DNA of 64,000 bases from Pseudobacteriovorax antillogorgiicola (GTDB taxonomy: Bacteria > Bdellovibrionota_B > Oligoflexia > Oligoflexales > Oligoflexaceae). Below the pieces are notes generated by a model. That model made no database searches and was not told where the DNA came from. It worked only from the letters and a program-made list of their open reading frames with translations. The stretch is from positions 1 to 64,000 of the forward strand of contig NZ_FWZT01000012.1 of NCBI RefSeq assembly GCF_900177345.1, in the 5' to 3' direction. Of this stretch, positions 1 through 10,605 are shown piece by piece (within the stretch, counting starts at the first letter, position 1; each line of letters starts with the position of its first letter). A program made the translations under genes and the position numbers.

Positions 1-87
1 CTTGATGATCTCAAGAACAGCTTCAGCCTTCTTCTTACCTGTCCATCTCTTCACATCTGACATGTTTAAAACCTCGTTCACTGCCAT
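1..87 (-). CDS. IS transposase helper (OrfA-like), N-terminal part; runs off the left edge
   Basis: The minus strand from 87 has an ATG preceded by a strong GGAGG ribosome site five bases upstream. It reads 29 codons to the window edge. The residues after the second Met (VKRWTGKKKAEAVLE) resemble the start of the helix-turn-helix helper protein of IS3-type elements, which bind the element ends. The gene sits directly beside a truncated asparagine-synthase-like gene, consistent with insertion into it. The terminal repeat cannot be fixed from one end; the boundary probably lies within about 88-140. The second Met (63) is an alternative start. The family call rests on a short stretch. Confidence 0.5.
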   Translation of the reverse strand, partial: MAVNEVLNMSDVKRWTGKKKAEAVLEIIK

Positions 88-124
88 GGTTACCTCCGTT
101 ATTTAGCAGTAAATTTGGTTTGCT

Positions 125-1128
125 TCAAATTGGGTACACTATAAGGCTCAAATATTTGTTTTTTAATCGGTATACATTGCGATAAAAATGTCTGGTGATT
201 TCCAAAAGGTTTGAGCGCAGATGCAAATAGTTTTTTCCACGAAATCGTTTGATAAATTCTGTAGCAACTGATTTATTATGGATGAGATGGCTTTCTGACA
301 TCTGCTTTTCGAGAACTGCCTGGATATCAAGGTCTTCCTCAATTCTCAGTCTAAAGAATGTATGATTCAATTGCAGATTGTCGACTATATCTGAGACCAC
401 CTTCCTGTCTGTCGATAGTATTTTCTCTGCTTCACCAGTACCTCCAAAGTAGGTAAAGTAGTGAATATTTCGAGAGTGCTTTTTTGTAGCACTAAGGGTT
501 ACTCGACTATCTATACCGGCCGTGATCGAGCAGAGTAGGTTTTCATCCTTAAGGAGGTTGACTTGATTAGCGAGGTGTTCTGCAATTTCATTTCTGCTGC
601 TTTCGGTTGGCAACCTCTGGATAAGTTCTTCGCGCGGGAAAAAGCGCTTTAAGGCTTTACTGGAAGTATCCAAATAATGATTAGGTATCAATTGAAAGAT
701 ATTGTACCAAGGCGTGGTGTTGGCAGGAGGGTGATAGCCAGTATATATTGACAGATATTTCGCTAGTCCGTTTCTTTCGGAACCAATTCTCTCAGCAAGC
801 AAGTTTGGATGCGATGAAATTTTGATCGAATGTAGATCGGAATAGAAAACGCTTCTGAGCCCACAGGCATCATTGAGGACCTTAATAGGTGATGCACCTC
901 GACGGTAGACTAAAACGAAACGACCATTCATATAGTCGAGCTCGTCATGGAAGCTCGATTCGGATTGTTTGAGTGCAAGGAAAAGGCCTTGAGTCAGTGC
1001 TTCAATGCTGTTTGTGCCGCTACGAATATCTATTGCATATCCAATAATAGCTAAAAAACCAAACCCGTCCTCGAAGTGGCCGAAACTATTTTGAGGATCA
1101 AACTGAAACCAAAGTTAATTACCAACAT
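125..1128 (-). pseudogene. Asparagine-synthase-like amidotransferase remnant, truncated and probably frameshifted
   Basis: An open frame on the minus strand ends at a stop at 125. It contains a PP-loop-like motif (SITAGIDSR, the ATP-pyrophosphatase site of asparagine synthases) and, before it, a GATase II-like fold (GRFVLVYRRG...). The frame stays open upstream of the Met at 931, with family-like sequence (NSFGHFEDGFGF, then ELDY) back to an in-frame stop near 1115. A better start, ATG at 1128 (MLVINF), lies in another frame, so one base appears to have been lost around 1110. The synthase domain stops far short of the usual 500-600 residues, where IS-like sequence begins. Such enzymes often amidate sugars in polysaccharide loci, which fits the neighbours. 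I read it as dead. Confidence 0.6.
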
Positions 1129-1379
1129 GTTTCTCGGTCCACCCTAAGGTATTCTGACACCTGTCCGTGGATATAAAAAACCCCCTTTGGTACTTAACCT
1201 TTGTTGAGCTTAGGATAATTTCGGATAGCCCTCGCATCAATATTTTTCCTCGCAAGCATTGTCCTGAAGGAAAAGATAGCCAATACCATATACCAAAGCA
1301 TTGACTTCGGTTCTTTTCTTACACCTAGCATAATTCAGATTCATCAATTAGACTTCTCTCACAATTTATCGCCTAGCAA

Positions 1380-4376
1380 CTACACAAATATTTCCTTAAA
1401 ATTCAGACCCTTGCAAAGTTTCTCCGTATTCCTTGCAAACTGCTCTTCTTTGATAACCCAAGTATGAGAGTTCTGATCTGCTCTTCTCATTATTACGTAA
1501 TTATACATATCAGCTGAGTAGATTATAAACTTGTTCCTTTTGCATTCTTCAAGAAAATTCGAATCTTCGCCCCTATTTCTATCTGCAAACTTAACCTTAT
1601 TCCAAACGTATCTTCTGAAGCTAAGTGTTGCTCCGGTAATAAAGTCCGTGTAGTAGTGCTGTTGAGTGGGGTATTTTACGATAACTTCATCCCTACTTTC
1701 TAGGTAACACATTACCGCTTTTTTTCCTAATACGTCTGCACCTGAATACTTAAAAGCATCAAGCATATCAGTTAAGTAGTGTGGGCCGTAAAAATCATCG
1801 TCATCCATCTTGAATAAAAATTCTCCGCTAGAATTTTCTATACCCAGGTTAAGGGAATACCCTAAAGTACCAGCGGCACTTTCATAAATTGAAACAGAAA
1901 TTCCCTTTCGAATTTTTTCAAAAGGCTTTCTATTCATAGAGGGCCCATTTAGAACGATGACCACCTCAAATTCTTTCAACGTCTGCCGATTCAAATTTTC
2001 AACCAGTCGGTCTAAGAAAGATTCTCGATTAGTTGATACTACTACAGAAACCTTCTCGCTCTCCTTCTTTTTAGGAATACCAACTTTTTCCATAACCATA
2101 TCTAAACGATTAGAATAGGTGTGATTCGCAAAAATCATTCTCATAGCTCGATGCCTTTGCTTATTCAGCTCTCTCTTGTCCCCGTTAATAATGGAGTCAA
2201 TAGCCACCCGGGCCTGCTTCTCAGAGCTAACCTCAGTCACGTAGTTACCAAATAAACGTTTTATAGCTTTCCCTTTGGTCGAAATAACCGGCGTCCCACT
2301 TGCCAAAAGCTCGAATATCCTTCTTGAGCACATTGTCGGAGAGTTTTCAACTGAATTAACATTTAAGAAAACCCTGTACTGTTTGTGGGCTGTCAACATC
2401 TTCTTATACGGAAGAGAACCGGCTATGTACTTTTGAAACTTCTCAGGAAATACTCTTCCTTTCCTATGGTCTTTTGCAAAAAGCATTCTATCGTAAATAT
2501 GAAGATTATAGTTTTTTGCAGCACTAAGTAGAAGATTAATTTGAGATTTTCGACTAGGTATATTTTCATACCAACTTCCTGAGAAACAAATATCGTATTT
2601 TTTCAGACCTTTTGATTGTACTGGATTATGGACCTGAGGCTGAGCAGCAAAGGGTAAACAAAATACATTTTTGTGGCCAACCTGCTTCCGATATTTAGGA
2701 ATCATATTTTCATCAGTTGTGAAAATATAATCGCAGTCTTTCGCTAAATCAACGAAATGCTCAAAGTTAGTTGGATCTTCCTTGTTCCAGAACACAACCG
2801 GAATATTCATTCCTTTACAAAAATTGATCATATTCTGAAGTGCCCCACCAAGATGAGGTTTCTTGTAGCTAACCATAGCATAGGTCCACTCACCATTGTT
2901 ACCAGCCCAGGATGACTCCAAAAAGAGAATATCAGGCTTGCCCTCGATGATCTCCTGTTTCCAGCCTCTTTTTGTGACGGGAACAATATCAATTTCGTAC
3001 TTGAAACATTCTTCGCTAAACTGATCGAAAATCGATGCAGCTTTTATCTTGCCACTGGCTTGCTTTTTGCCCACTGGGATAAACTCCGGCCAGTCAATGT
3101 AGTCTTGTTTGAGTTCGTTAACTTTCCCTGCTTCTCCCACCCCATTATTCTGCGAGACTTCCTGTTGCTTCTTCCCTAGAAATGCTTCCAATAGCAGTTT
3201 ATCCCCTAATTCATGAACTGCAGGGTCGTAGGGGACTTTCTTGAAGGAAGAAAATATGTTCCTCAAGCTACGAAAAAAACTCTTCGGATTCTTATAAAGA
3301 GTTATAAGAGAGTACCCCAATCTATAGGAATGCGAGCGCTGATATTTTGACACTTCTTTTTCCAGCGATAGAATATGCTTTCTTAGCTTTTTTTGAGCGT
3401 CTTCGGAAAATTCGTTTGAAACTAATTCCCTCGACTTGAGAAGGTTGTTTTGCTTCTCTAATTCAGTGTTATCCAGTTTAATTTCTCGTATTTTTTCTAA
3501 TAGCTCAGACTCACGTTCCTTAGCCTCATTTATCGTACATCTAAGTTCTTCGATTAGTTTTCTATCTGAGCCTTGCTTGAAACTTGTAACCTCTGAATCT
3601 ATAACCTCTCCCCCATCATTAAAGACTATTGACTGCTTGGGAATCAGTTTGGACTGGTAGGCTTCAACTTCTAAATTTCCAGTATTCTTTCTCACTTCAG
3701 CCAGTGGATGTGAGCGTCTAACTGATTCTAAGAGCAGTTGTTCAGTTTTTCTAAATATATTCCAGTACAACTCATCAAATCGATCAGAGCTGGAGCGTTC
3801 TCTGAGAGAAGAAAAGCCTATCCAGTCTGAGCTTATTTCATGATCTGTTACCCGAAATTCTTTATTCAGCAATCTTGCCGAATCGCAAACGAACAGCTGT
3901 CTCTCTTTGTTGAAAAATTTTTGGGTATCAAAAGGCACGGTTAGCACTAATCTGCCATTCTCGTTCAATAGTGAAAGGCAACGGTCAATAACCACAAATG
4001 GATTGGCAAAAGTCTGAATAATGCAATCTAAAACAATACAGTCGTACTCCTTGTATCCCAGGCTTTGATCAAAGAACGACTTTTGGATATACTTAAGTTT
4101 TTCCGATCTTCCTTCAGCATCGACAAAAGTTCTATTTGCTTGCTCAATTGCAGCAGCATTGGTATCAATTCCAACTACTTCCTTACCAAGCATCGCCAAA
4201 GATTTTGATACACTCCCAAGCCCACAACCAACATCCAGAACTTTATTGCCGGTTACCTGCATACAAATCCATTGTTGACGTGAATTCAAAAGAGGAGACC
4301 CCTTCACTTTTAAAGGATGTCTACGCTGATCAGTGATGCTTGTCATTTTTGGTCTTTCCTCAACTGTTTGCTTCAT
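1380..4376 (-). CDS. Fusion protein: SAM methyltransferase, coiled coil, CgeB-like glycosyltransferase and GT2 glycosyltransferase
   Basis: A 998-residue cytoplasmic protein with four parts. Residues about 40-200 form a class I methyltransferase (KVLDVGCGLGS, motif I at 46-56). Residues about 270-350 are a Lys/Glu-rich coiled coil. Residues about 440-765 resemble CgeB/DUF3880-type glycosyltransferases, with the sugar-nucleotide end region around RRIFELLASGTPVIST. Residues 776-998 are a family 2 glycosyltransferase, with VSVVVSTNRE at the start and the metal-binding DXD equivalent MDDDD near 857. It lies downstream of the WecB-WecC fusion on the same strand in the capsule locus, so it probably assembles or modifies the capsular repeat. 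Which sugars are joined cannot be told. The start is the first Met. Confidence 0.8.
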   Translation of the reverse strand: MKQTVEERPKMTSITDQRRHPLKVKGSPLLNSRQQWICMQVTGNKVLDVGCGLGSVSKSLAMLGKEVVGIDTNAAAIEQANRTFVDAEGRSEKLKYIQKSFFDQSLGYKEYDCIVLDCIIQTFANPFVVIDRCLSLLNENGRLVLTVPFDTQKFFNKERQLFVCDSARLLNKEFRVTDHEISSDWIGFSSLRERSSSDRFDELYWNIFRKTEQLLLESVRRSHPLAEVRKNTGNLEVEAYQSKLIPKQSIVFNDGGEVIDSEVTSFKQGSDRKLIEELRCTINEAKERESELLEKIREIKLDNTELEKQNNLLKSRELVSNEFSEDAQKKLRKHILSLEKEVSKYQRSHSYRLGYSLITLYKNPKSFFRSLRNIFSSFKKVPYDPAVHELGDKLLLEAFLGKKQQEVSQNNGVGEAGKVNELKQDYIDWPEFIPVGKKQASGKIKAASIFDQFSEECFKYEIDIVPVTKRGWKQEIIEGKPDILFLESSWAGNNGEWTYAMVSYKKPHLGGALQNMINFCKGMNIPVVFWNKEDPTNFEHFVDLAKDCDYIFTTDENMIPKYRKQVGHKNVFCLPFAAQPQVHNPVQSKGLKKYDICFSGSWYENIPSRKSQINLLLSAAKNYNLHIYDRMLFAKDHRKGRVFPEKFQKYIAGSLPYKKMLTAHKQYRVFLNVNSVENSPTMCSRRIFELLASGTPVISTKGKAIKRLFGNYVTEVSSEKQARVAIDSIINGDKRELNKQRHRAMRMIFANHTYSNRLDMVMEKVGIPKKKESEKVSVVVSTNRESFLDRLVENLNRQTLKEFEVVIVLNGPSMNRKPFEKIRKGISVSIYESAAGTLGYSLNLGIENSSGEFLFKMDDDDFYGPHYLTDMLDAFKYSGADVLGKKAVMCYLESRDEVIVKYPTQQHYYTDFITGATLSFRRYVWNKVKFADRNRGEDSNFLEECKRNKFIIYSADMYNYVIMRRADQNSHTWVIKEEQFARNTEKLCKGLNFKEIFV

Positions 4377-4506
4377 GCTTACTGCAGTAACTTTCGCTTA
4401 CGCTCATTCTATCTTTAAATTGATGAAGGCATCTGCTTGATAAAATAGTTTTCTTCTTTAAGTTTGCCATGCCAGAGCACGAGATCAGCTTCCCGATAAA
4501 AAATCA

Positions 4507-6810
4507 TTAAGCCCTTAAAGATTTTTTCAATGTTTCAGGCAAGCTATGGTAGCTACTAAACTGAATTAAAGGCTTACCGAGCTTATTCACAAGAGGTTTA
4601 GAAATACGATAGTCGCTAAAAACATCGTGCTCTACCGCTACAAAAATCAAATCAGCGAAGTCCTCAATCGCTTGAAAGTCGACTAACTCTCGATCGAAAT
4701 TGACTGCGAGAGGATCATGACAAACAACTTCTAACCCAAGACGTTCAAGTTCATCAGCGATATGAAGCACAGGAGTCTCTCGCGTGTCGTCCACGTTAGG
4801 CTTATAAGCCACGCCTAGAATACCAACTCTCTTGTAACCATTTTCATTGCAAACTTTAGCCAGACGTTGCGCAATAACTCCTGGTCGGGCATCATTAACA
4901 ACCCTTGCCTCTTCAATCAGGCTACCTTCTTCTTGTTGTTCAATGAGAAACCAAGGATCAATGGCGATGCAATGCCCACCGACACCAATGCCAGGCTGGA
5001 GAATGCTGACCCTTGGATGAAGGTTAGCCAGCTTAATCACATCCAATGAGGACACACCGAGATCTTCGGTTATCGCATCAAGTTGGTTGGCAAAAGCTAT
5101 ATTGATATCCCGGAATGTATTCTCTGCAACCTTTGCTAGCTCCGCAGTCGTCGCTTCACAAGGGACAACTTCTCCCTCGACAAATGAGGAATACAAGTTA
5201 ACTGCCGCCTTTGTAGAATCTGCACACAGACCACCTACCAACCGCGCATTGTGTTTTAACTCATGGATCGTTGACCCCGGAATTGCACGTTCTGGGCAAT
5301 GAGCAATCAAAACCTGCTTATTTTTTTTGTCAGCTAGTGGTTGCAATACGTCGCGACACGTTCCTGGACGAATCGTTGATTCAACAACCACAAGGTCGCC
5401 AGTATCACAAACTTCAAGGACTGCTTCAAATGCCCTCTCAACGTAGCTTAAATCGCACTTCCTATCCTTAATAGGAGTAGGAACAGAAATAAGATAAGAG
5501 TCAGACTTTCGAAGGTTCGTGGAAAATTCTATCGAATTCCTTGCTTTCGCAAAGAGCTCTGGCAGGCCTGGCTCATCGAAAGGAAGATTACCATCAACAA
5601 GCATATCAATCTTCTTTTTACTAATGTCAAAGCCAGAAACATCGTGACCTGCTTCAGCTAGAAGTAAGGCCATTGGCAAACCCATGTATCCTAACCCAAC
5701 AACCGTCACCGCATGCTTGTCCTTGGACTTGGAGTGCAATTCAGGAATATTTTTTTGAAGAATATCAATAATCTTCCTGGCGGTTGTACCATCACCAAAG
5801 GGGCAGGACCAATCTCGTGCTCTATTAAGCATTAGCTCACAAGCATCGATAACTTTTTCTGGATCAATTCCAGCTAGAATATTTGCACCAACTTCTATCG
5901 TCTCAGGTCGCTCTGTATTTTCTCGAATCGTTACGCAAGGAACCTGGAGAGCGCAGGCCTCCTCCTGGAGTCCACCGGAGTCAGTAACGACAAGTCTAGC
6001 ATTGGCAAGTATCGCAGAAAAAGCTTTGTAACTCTGCGGCGGGATCACCCTAATATTCTTATGAAAACTGTGAGGCGAATTTTCAACCATCTTCGCAGTT
6101 CGAGGATGTATTGGGAATAGAACCGGCATCTCGAATCTTGAGGCAATAGAGTTTATTGCCTCCATAAAAGACATAAGACTAGCTTCAGAATCAACATTGC
6201 TCGCTCTATGAGCTGTCAACAAAACATACTCGTCCTTGGCAAGCTGCAGATCAAGCGGCAGCTCTGCATATTCTCTCATTTGGTAGAGAGTATCGATAAC
6301 CGTATTGCCAACAGTGTGGATTTTTTCCTTCTCAACCCCTTCGCTAAGTAGGATCTGATGTTGCTTATCAGTTACAGCAAAAAGAAAGTCTGACAAGTGA
6401 TCAACGATAACCCTATTGGTTTCCTCGGGCATTGTTCTATCGTAAGATCGAAGACCTGCTTCAACATGTCCTACAAGGATACCAAGTTTCGATGCGGCCA
6501 TTCCCGCAGCAAGAACAGTATTAGTGTCTCCCTGGACCAAGACAGCCTTTGGCATCTCTTTTTCAAAAATTGGTTCAATCTTAATTAAGATATTGCCTGT
6601 TTGGTTTCCATGGGAGCCTGAGCCAACATGCAGATTGTACTTGGGTGCTGGAAGGTTTAGATCTTCAAAAAAGACCGCATCCATTTCAGGACTGTAGTGT
6701 TGATTGGAGTGGACAATAAAGAAATCTAGGTTTCTTTTCTCTAGTTCCCACACTAGTGGAGCAACCTTTATAATTTCTGGTCTCGTGCCAACTACTATCG
6801 CTACGCTCAT
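4507..6810 (-). CDS. Bifunctional UDP-GlcNAc 2-epimerase / UDP-ManNAc dehydrogenase (WecB-WecC fusion)
   Basis: A 767-residue fusion. The first ~360 residues are a WecB-type epimerase (VGTRPEIIK, QGDTNT, HVEAGLRS, TAHRASN, DSGGLQEE). The rest is a UDP-sugar 6-dehydrogenase with an NAD-binding GLGYMGLPM and the catalytic Cys in GIGVGGHCIAIDP. Together they would convert UDP-GlcNAc to UDP-ManNAc and then UDP-ManNAcA. These are normally two proteins. The ATG at 6810 is preferred because AAGGA lies just upstream and the family begins there; an in-frame TTG at 6849 overlaps the end of glmS. It follows glmS, which feeds the same precursor pool, in the capsule operon. Confidence 0.9.
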   Translation of the reverse strand: MSVAIVVGTRPEIIKVAPLVWELEKRNLDFFIVHSNQHYSPEMDAVFFEDLNLPAPKYNLHVGSGSHGNQTGNILIKIEPIFEKEMPKAVLVQGDTNTVLAAGMAASKLGILVGHVEAGLRSYDRTMPEETNRVIVDHLSDFLFAVTDKQHQILLSEGVEKEKIHTVGNTVIDTLYQMREYAELPLDLQLAKDEYVLLTAHRASNVDSEASLMSFMEAINSIASRFEMPVLFPIHPRTAKMVENSPHSFHKNIRVIPPQSYKAFSAILANARLVVTDSGGLQEEACALQVPCVTIRENTERPETIEVGANILAGIDPEKVIDACELMLNRARDWSCPFGDGTTARKIIDILQKNIPELHSKSKDKHAVTVVGLGYMGLPMALLLAEAGHDVSGFDISKKKIDMLVDGNLPFDEPGLPELFAKARNSIEFSTNLRKSDSYLISVPTPIKDRKCDLSYVERAFEAVLEVCDTGDLVVVESTIRPGTCRDVLQPLADKKNKQVLIAHCPERAIPGSTIHELKHNARLVGGLCADSTKAAVNLYSSFVEGEVVPCEATTAELAKVAENTFRDINIAFANQLDAITEDLGVSSLDVIKLANLHPRVSILQPGIGVGGHCIAIDPWFLIEQQEEGSLIEEARVVNDARPGVIAQRLAKVCNENGYKRVGILGVAYKPNVDDTRETPVLHIADELERLGLEVVCHDPLAVNFDRELVDFQAIEDFADLIFVAVEHDVFSDYRISKPLVNKLGKPLIQFSSYHSLPETLKKSLRA

Positions 6811-6841
6811 CTGATGATTCCTTATCTTCAATCTATATTTT

Positions 6842-8677
6842 TTATTCAACTGTTACTGATTTTGCTAAATTTCTCGGTTGATCCACGTCTTCTCCGCGCT
6901 GGCAAGCTACATAGTAGGAAAACAGTTGAAGAGGGATCGTAGATAGCAAGGCTTGAAATACTTCGTTTGAAGAAGAAGGACCTGACATCAAATCATCACA
7001 GACCGATGCCAGATGTTTGTTTTCACTATCCCCAAGACCAATAATAATTCCGTTTCTTGCTCTTATCTCTAGAATGTTTGAAACTGTTTTTTCCTGATAA
7101 CGATCGTTAGGTGCGATTGCCAGGACTGGCATATCCTTGTCGACGAGCGCAATAGGACCATGCTTGAGCTCACCAGCTGCATAGGCCTCTGCATGGATGT
7201 AGGAGATTTCCTTAAGCTTGAGCGCTCCTTCAATAGCAATTGGATAGCTTGAGCCACGACCTACAAAAAGAAAACTTTTATAGCCATTATACTTCGCAGC
7301 GATCTTCTCAATATCCGACTTCGTTTCTAGAACTTTTGCAACCTGATTGGGAAGCTGCTTGAGTTCAGCGAGAGCCTCGTCTATCTCAACAATAGAAGTA
7401 AAACCTTTTTCTTTCCCTGCAGCTAGAGACCATAGGTACAGGCAAAGTATCTGACCAATAAAAGCTTTAGTAGATGCAACACCAATTTCTGGACCAGCAG
7501 TCATGAGTATAGAGCTTTGGCTGTGCCGAACAATGCTGGAGAATGGAACATTGCAAATTGATAATGTTTGACACTCGTGGCCCGCCGCATACTTCAGAGA
7601 CGCCAATGTGTCTGCCGTCTCACCTGATTGAGAGATAACGATGACAAGGGTTTTTCTATCTCCTAGAAGAAACGGCTCTCTATATCGAAATTCACTAGCA
7701 ATTTCAACATTCACCGGGATTTGCAAGGTTCTTTCAATGAATGACCGACAGACTAATCCCGCAATATAGGCTGTTCCGCAAGCAACAATATGAATTTGCT
7801 CAAGCTTACTAACTTCAAGCCTTTCGATACCAAGCTTCTTCAAATCTAAGGAGTTATCGCTTGTATAGCCTTGAATAGCTCGGCGAATCACATCCGGTTG
7901 TTCGTGAATTTCCTTCAGCATAAAGTGAGGAAATTCGCCCTTATCTACGATACCAGGTTCCCAAGATATTTCTTTGAGATCTAACGGAGCGGCTTCACCT
8001 GAACTTTTAAAAAGAGAGATACCCTCTACAGACAAACGTGCCCATTCATTGTCTTTCAGAAAGTAGGCTGACTGGCAAAACTCGCCAAAGCTCGAGATGT
8101 CACTACCGAAGAAAATCTCTCCGTTTCCTTTACCAATAGCAAGAGGAGAGCCCTTCTTTGCCACATAAAGATTTTCTGGACGACTATGAAAAATAACCCC
8201 CAACGCATAAGCGCCATCAAGCTTATCAAGCGCCATCTTTATGGCAACGTCTGGCTCAACACCCGATCGAAGGTAAGAGCTTAATAGTTTAGCGACAACT
8301 TCAGAATCCGTCTCTGAGTTAAACTCAAACCCCTCTTCCAGCAGCACATTTTTAAGATCATCGAAGTTTTCGATGATTCCGTTGTGGACCAGCGTTATAC
8401 CTTCCGCAGTATGTGGGTGTGCATTGCCTCTGTCTGGCCTGCCATGTGTCGCCCATCTTGTATGACCTATTCCAGACTTGCAAGTAGTAGGCAGGTTCGG
8501 CAATTGAGCGATCAAGTTAACAAGTTTACCAGCTTCCTTAACTGTGCTGACACTACCATGCTCATTAGTTACAGCAATGCCAGAAGAATCGTAGCCTCTA
8601 TACTCTAACTTTTTCAACCCCGCGACGAGAGTGTCAACAACCGGTCGATCCCCAATATATCCAACTATTCCACACAT
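6842..8677 (-). CDS. glmS: Glutamine-fructose-6-phosphate aminotransferase (isomerizing)
   Basis: This 611-residue protein matches the usual ~609-residue enzyme that makes glucosamine-6-phosphate, the first step to UDP-GlcNAc. The N-terminal glutaminase domain starts MCGIVGY, so Cys2 becomes the nucleophile. RGYDSSG, GHTRWATHG and HNGIIENF are also present. Two SIS sugar-binding domains follow (CGTAYIAG, SQSGETADT, GRGSSYPIA), and the C-terminus DQPRNLAKSVTVE is typical. It sits between kdsA and the WecB-WecC fusion, so it probably provides amino-sugar precursor for the capsule. It may also be the only chromosomal copy serving peptidoglycan, which cannot be judged from this window. Confidence 0.97.
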   Translation of the reverse strand: MCGIVGYIGDRPVVDTLVAGLKKLEYRGYDSSGIAVTNEHGSVSTVKEAGKLVNLIAQLPNLPTTCKSGIGHTRWATHGRPDRGNAHPHTAEGITLVHNGIIENFDDLKNVLLEEGFEFNSETDSEVVAKLLSSYLRSGVEPDVAIKMALDKLDGAYALGVIFHSRPENLYVAKKGSPLAIGKGNGEIFFGSDISSFGEFCQSAYFLKDNEWARLSVEGISLFKSSGEAAPLDLKEISWEPGIVDKGEFPHFMLKEIHEQPDVIRRAIQGYTSDNSLDLKKLGIERLEVSKLEQIHIVACGTAYIAGLVCRSFIERTLQIPVNVEIASEFRYREPFLLGDRKTLVIVISQSGETADTLASLKYAAGHECQTLSICNVPFSSIVRHSQSSILMTAGPEIGVASTKAFIGQILCLYLWSLAAGKEKGFTSIVEIDEALAELKQLPNQVAKVLETKSDIEKIAAKYNGYKSFLFVGRGSSYPIAIEGALKLKEISYIHAEAYAAGELKHGPIALVDKDMPVLAIAPNDRYQEKTVSNILEIRARNGIIIGLGDSENKHLASVCDDLMSGPSSSNEVFQALLSTIPLQLFSYYVACQRGEDVDQPRNLAKSVTVE

Positions 8678-8736
8678 GCGTTAAAACCACCTTCGTACTT
8701 ACCGAAGCTCAGGAACTACTACCTTGAGCATAATTC

Positions 8737-9618
<882 letters not shown>

Positions 9619-10605
9619 TTAGTTAAATCGATCTCTTCCATAGAGACCAACGATGTTTTCGTTATCATCTAAAACGACCAAAGCGCGACAGGGATTCTCC
9701 TTGATAAATTCACGTGCCTGGCTAATCTGGGTCGACGCCAAAATAGTTTTTGGCTGAGGCGTCATGATGTCTTTTGCTTGCACATCTTTCAAAGTTTCAA
9801 TCGATGCGAATGCCGATCGAATGTCTGAGTCAGTTATGACTCCCAGGAGCTTACGATCGTTAGCAACAATTGCAATCCCAATTGCCGATGCAGTCATTGT
9901 AAAAATAACTTTTTCGATGCCATCGTCTGCCGTTACCATGGGCAGATCGTCTTTAAGCATGACATCTTCTACTCGGGTTAAGAGTCTTCGACCAAGGCTT
10001 CCACCAGGATGAAACCTGGCGAACTGTTCCGCAGCGAAGTTTCGCTTCTTCATCAAGGTCACCGCGATTGCATCACCAAGAGCCATCGCCGCTGTGGTAG
10101 AGGATGTCGGCGCTAGGTTGAGTGGGCAAATCTCCTGCTCTACTTTCGCTTCCAAACAATAATTAACTTCACGACCAAGTGTTGAGTCTTTGTTGCCAAC
10201 AATGGCAATGGTTTTGTTACCAAATTGCTTTAGGGGCCGGAGAAGACTGCAGATCTCAGCTGTCTCACCGCTATAGGAAAGGAGCAGAACCATATCTTGC
10301 GGCACGATCATGCCTAAATCACCGTGAAAGGCTTCACCTGGGTGAATAAAAAAACTCGGCGTACCTGTTGAAGCTAGGGTAGCGGCGATTTTCTTGCCCA
10401 CCAACCCTGACTTACCCATCCCTAAGACTATCAATCTACCCTGACAGCCATAAATCGCATCGATCGCTTCAGAAAACTCGCAACTAACAGAATCAGCTAG
10501 CTTCATCAGCTCCTGAGCTTCCTCCCGAAGACACTTTTTAGCAACGCTTATGGAGTCGATGATAGGAGACACCACTTCGCTATTCAGGCTGGTTCGTACG
10601 TCCAT
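9619..10605 (-). CDS. kdsD: Arabinose-5-phosphate isomerase (KdsD/KpsF)
   Basis: The 328 residues equal the usual length. The protein interconverts ribulose-5-phosphate and arabinose-5-phosphate for Kdo synthesis. Residues about 45-180 are a SIS domain (VLGMGKSGLVGKKIAATLASTGTPSFF, then HPGEAFHGDLGM and SYSGETAE). Two CBS domains follow (VEDVM... and KDIMTPQP...). In group 2 capsule loci the paralogue is called KpsF; here one gene could serve both capsule and LPS. It is the first gene of a minus-strand run kdsD-kdsA-glmS-wecBC. No kdsB (CMP-Kdo synthetase) is present in the window. Confidence 0.95.
   Translation of the reverse strand: MDVRTSLNSEVVSPIIDSISVAKKCLREEAQELMKLADSVSCEFSEAIDAIYGCQGRLIVLGMGKSGLVGKKIAATLASTGTPSFFIHPGEAFHGDLGMIVPQDMVLLLSYSGETAEICSLLRPLKQFGNKTIAIVGNKDSTLGREVNYCLEAKVEQEICPLNLAPTSSTTAAMALGDAIAVTLMKKRNFAAEQFARFHPGGSLGRRLLTRVEDVMLKDDLPMVTADDGIEKVIFTMTASAIGIAIVANDRKLLGVITDSDIRSAFASIETLKDVQAKDIMTPQPKTILASTQISQAREFIKENPCRALVVLDDNENIVGLYGRDRFN

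Noticed and set aside
1141-1379. Second IS remnant in the gap downstream of the broken asparagine-synthase gene
   Set aside because: Some stretches look IS-like, but I found no transposase frame and no matching terminal repeat.
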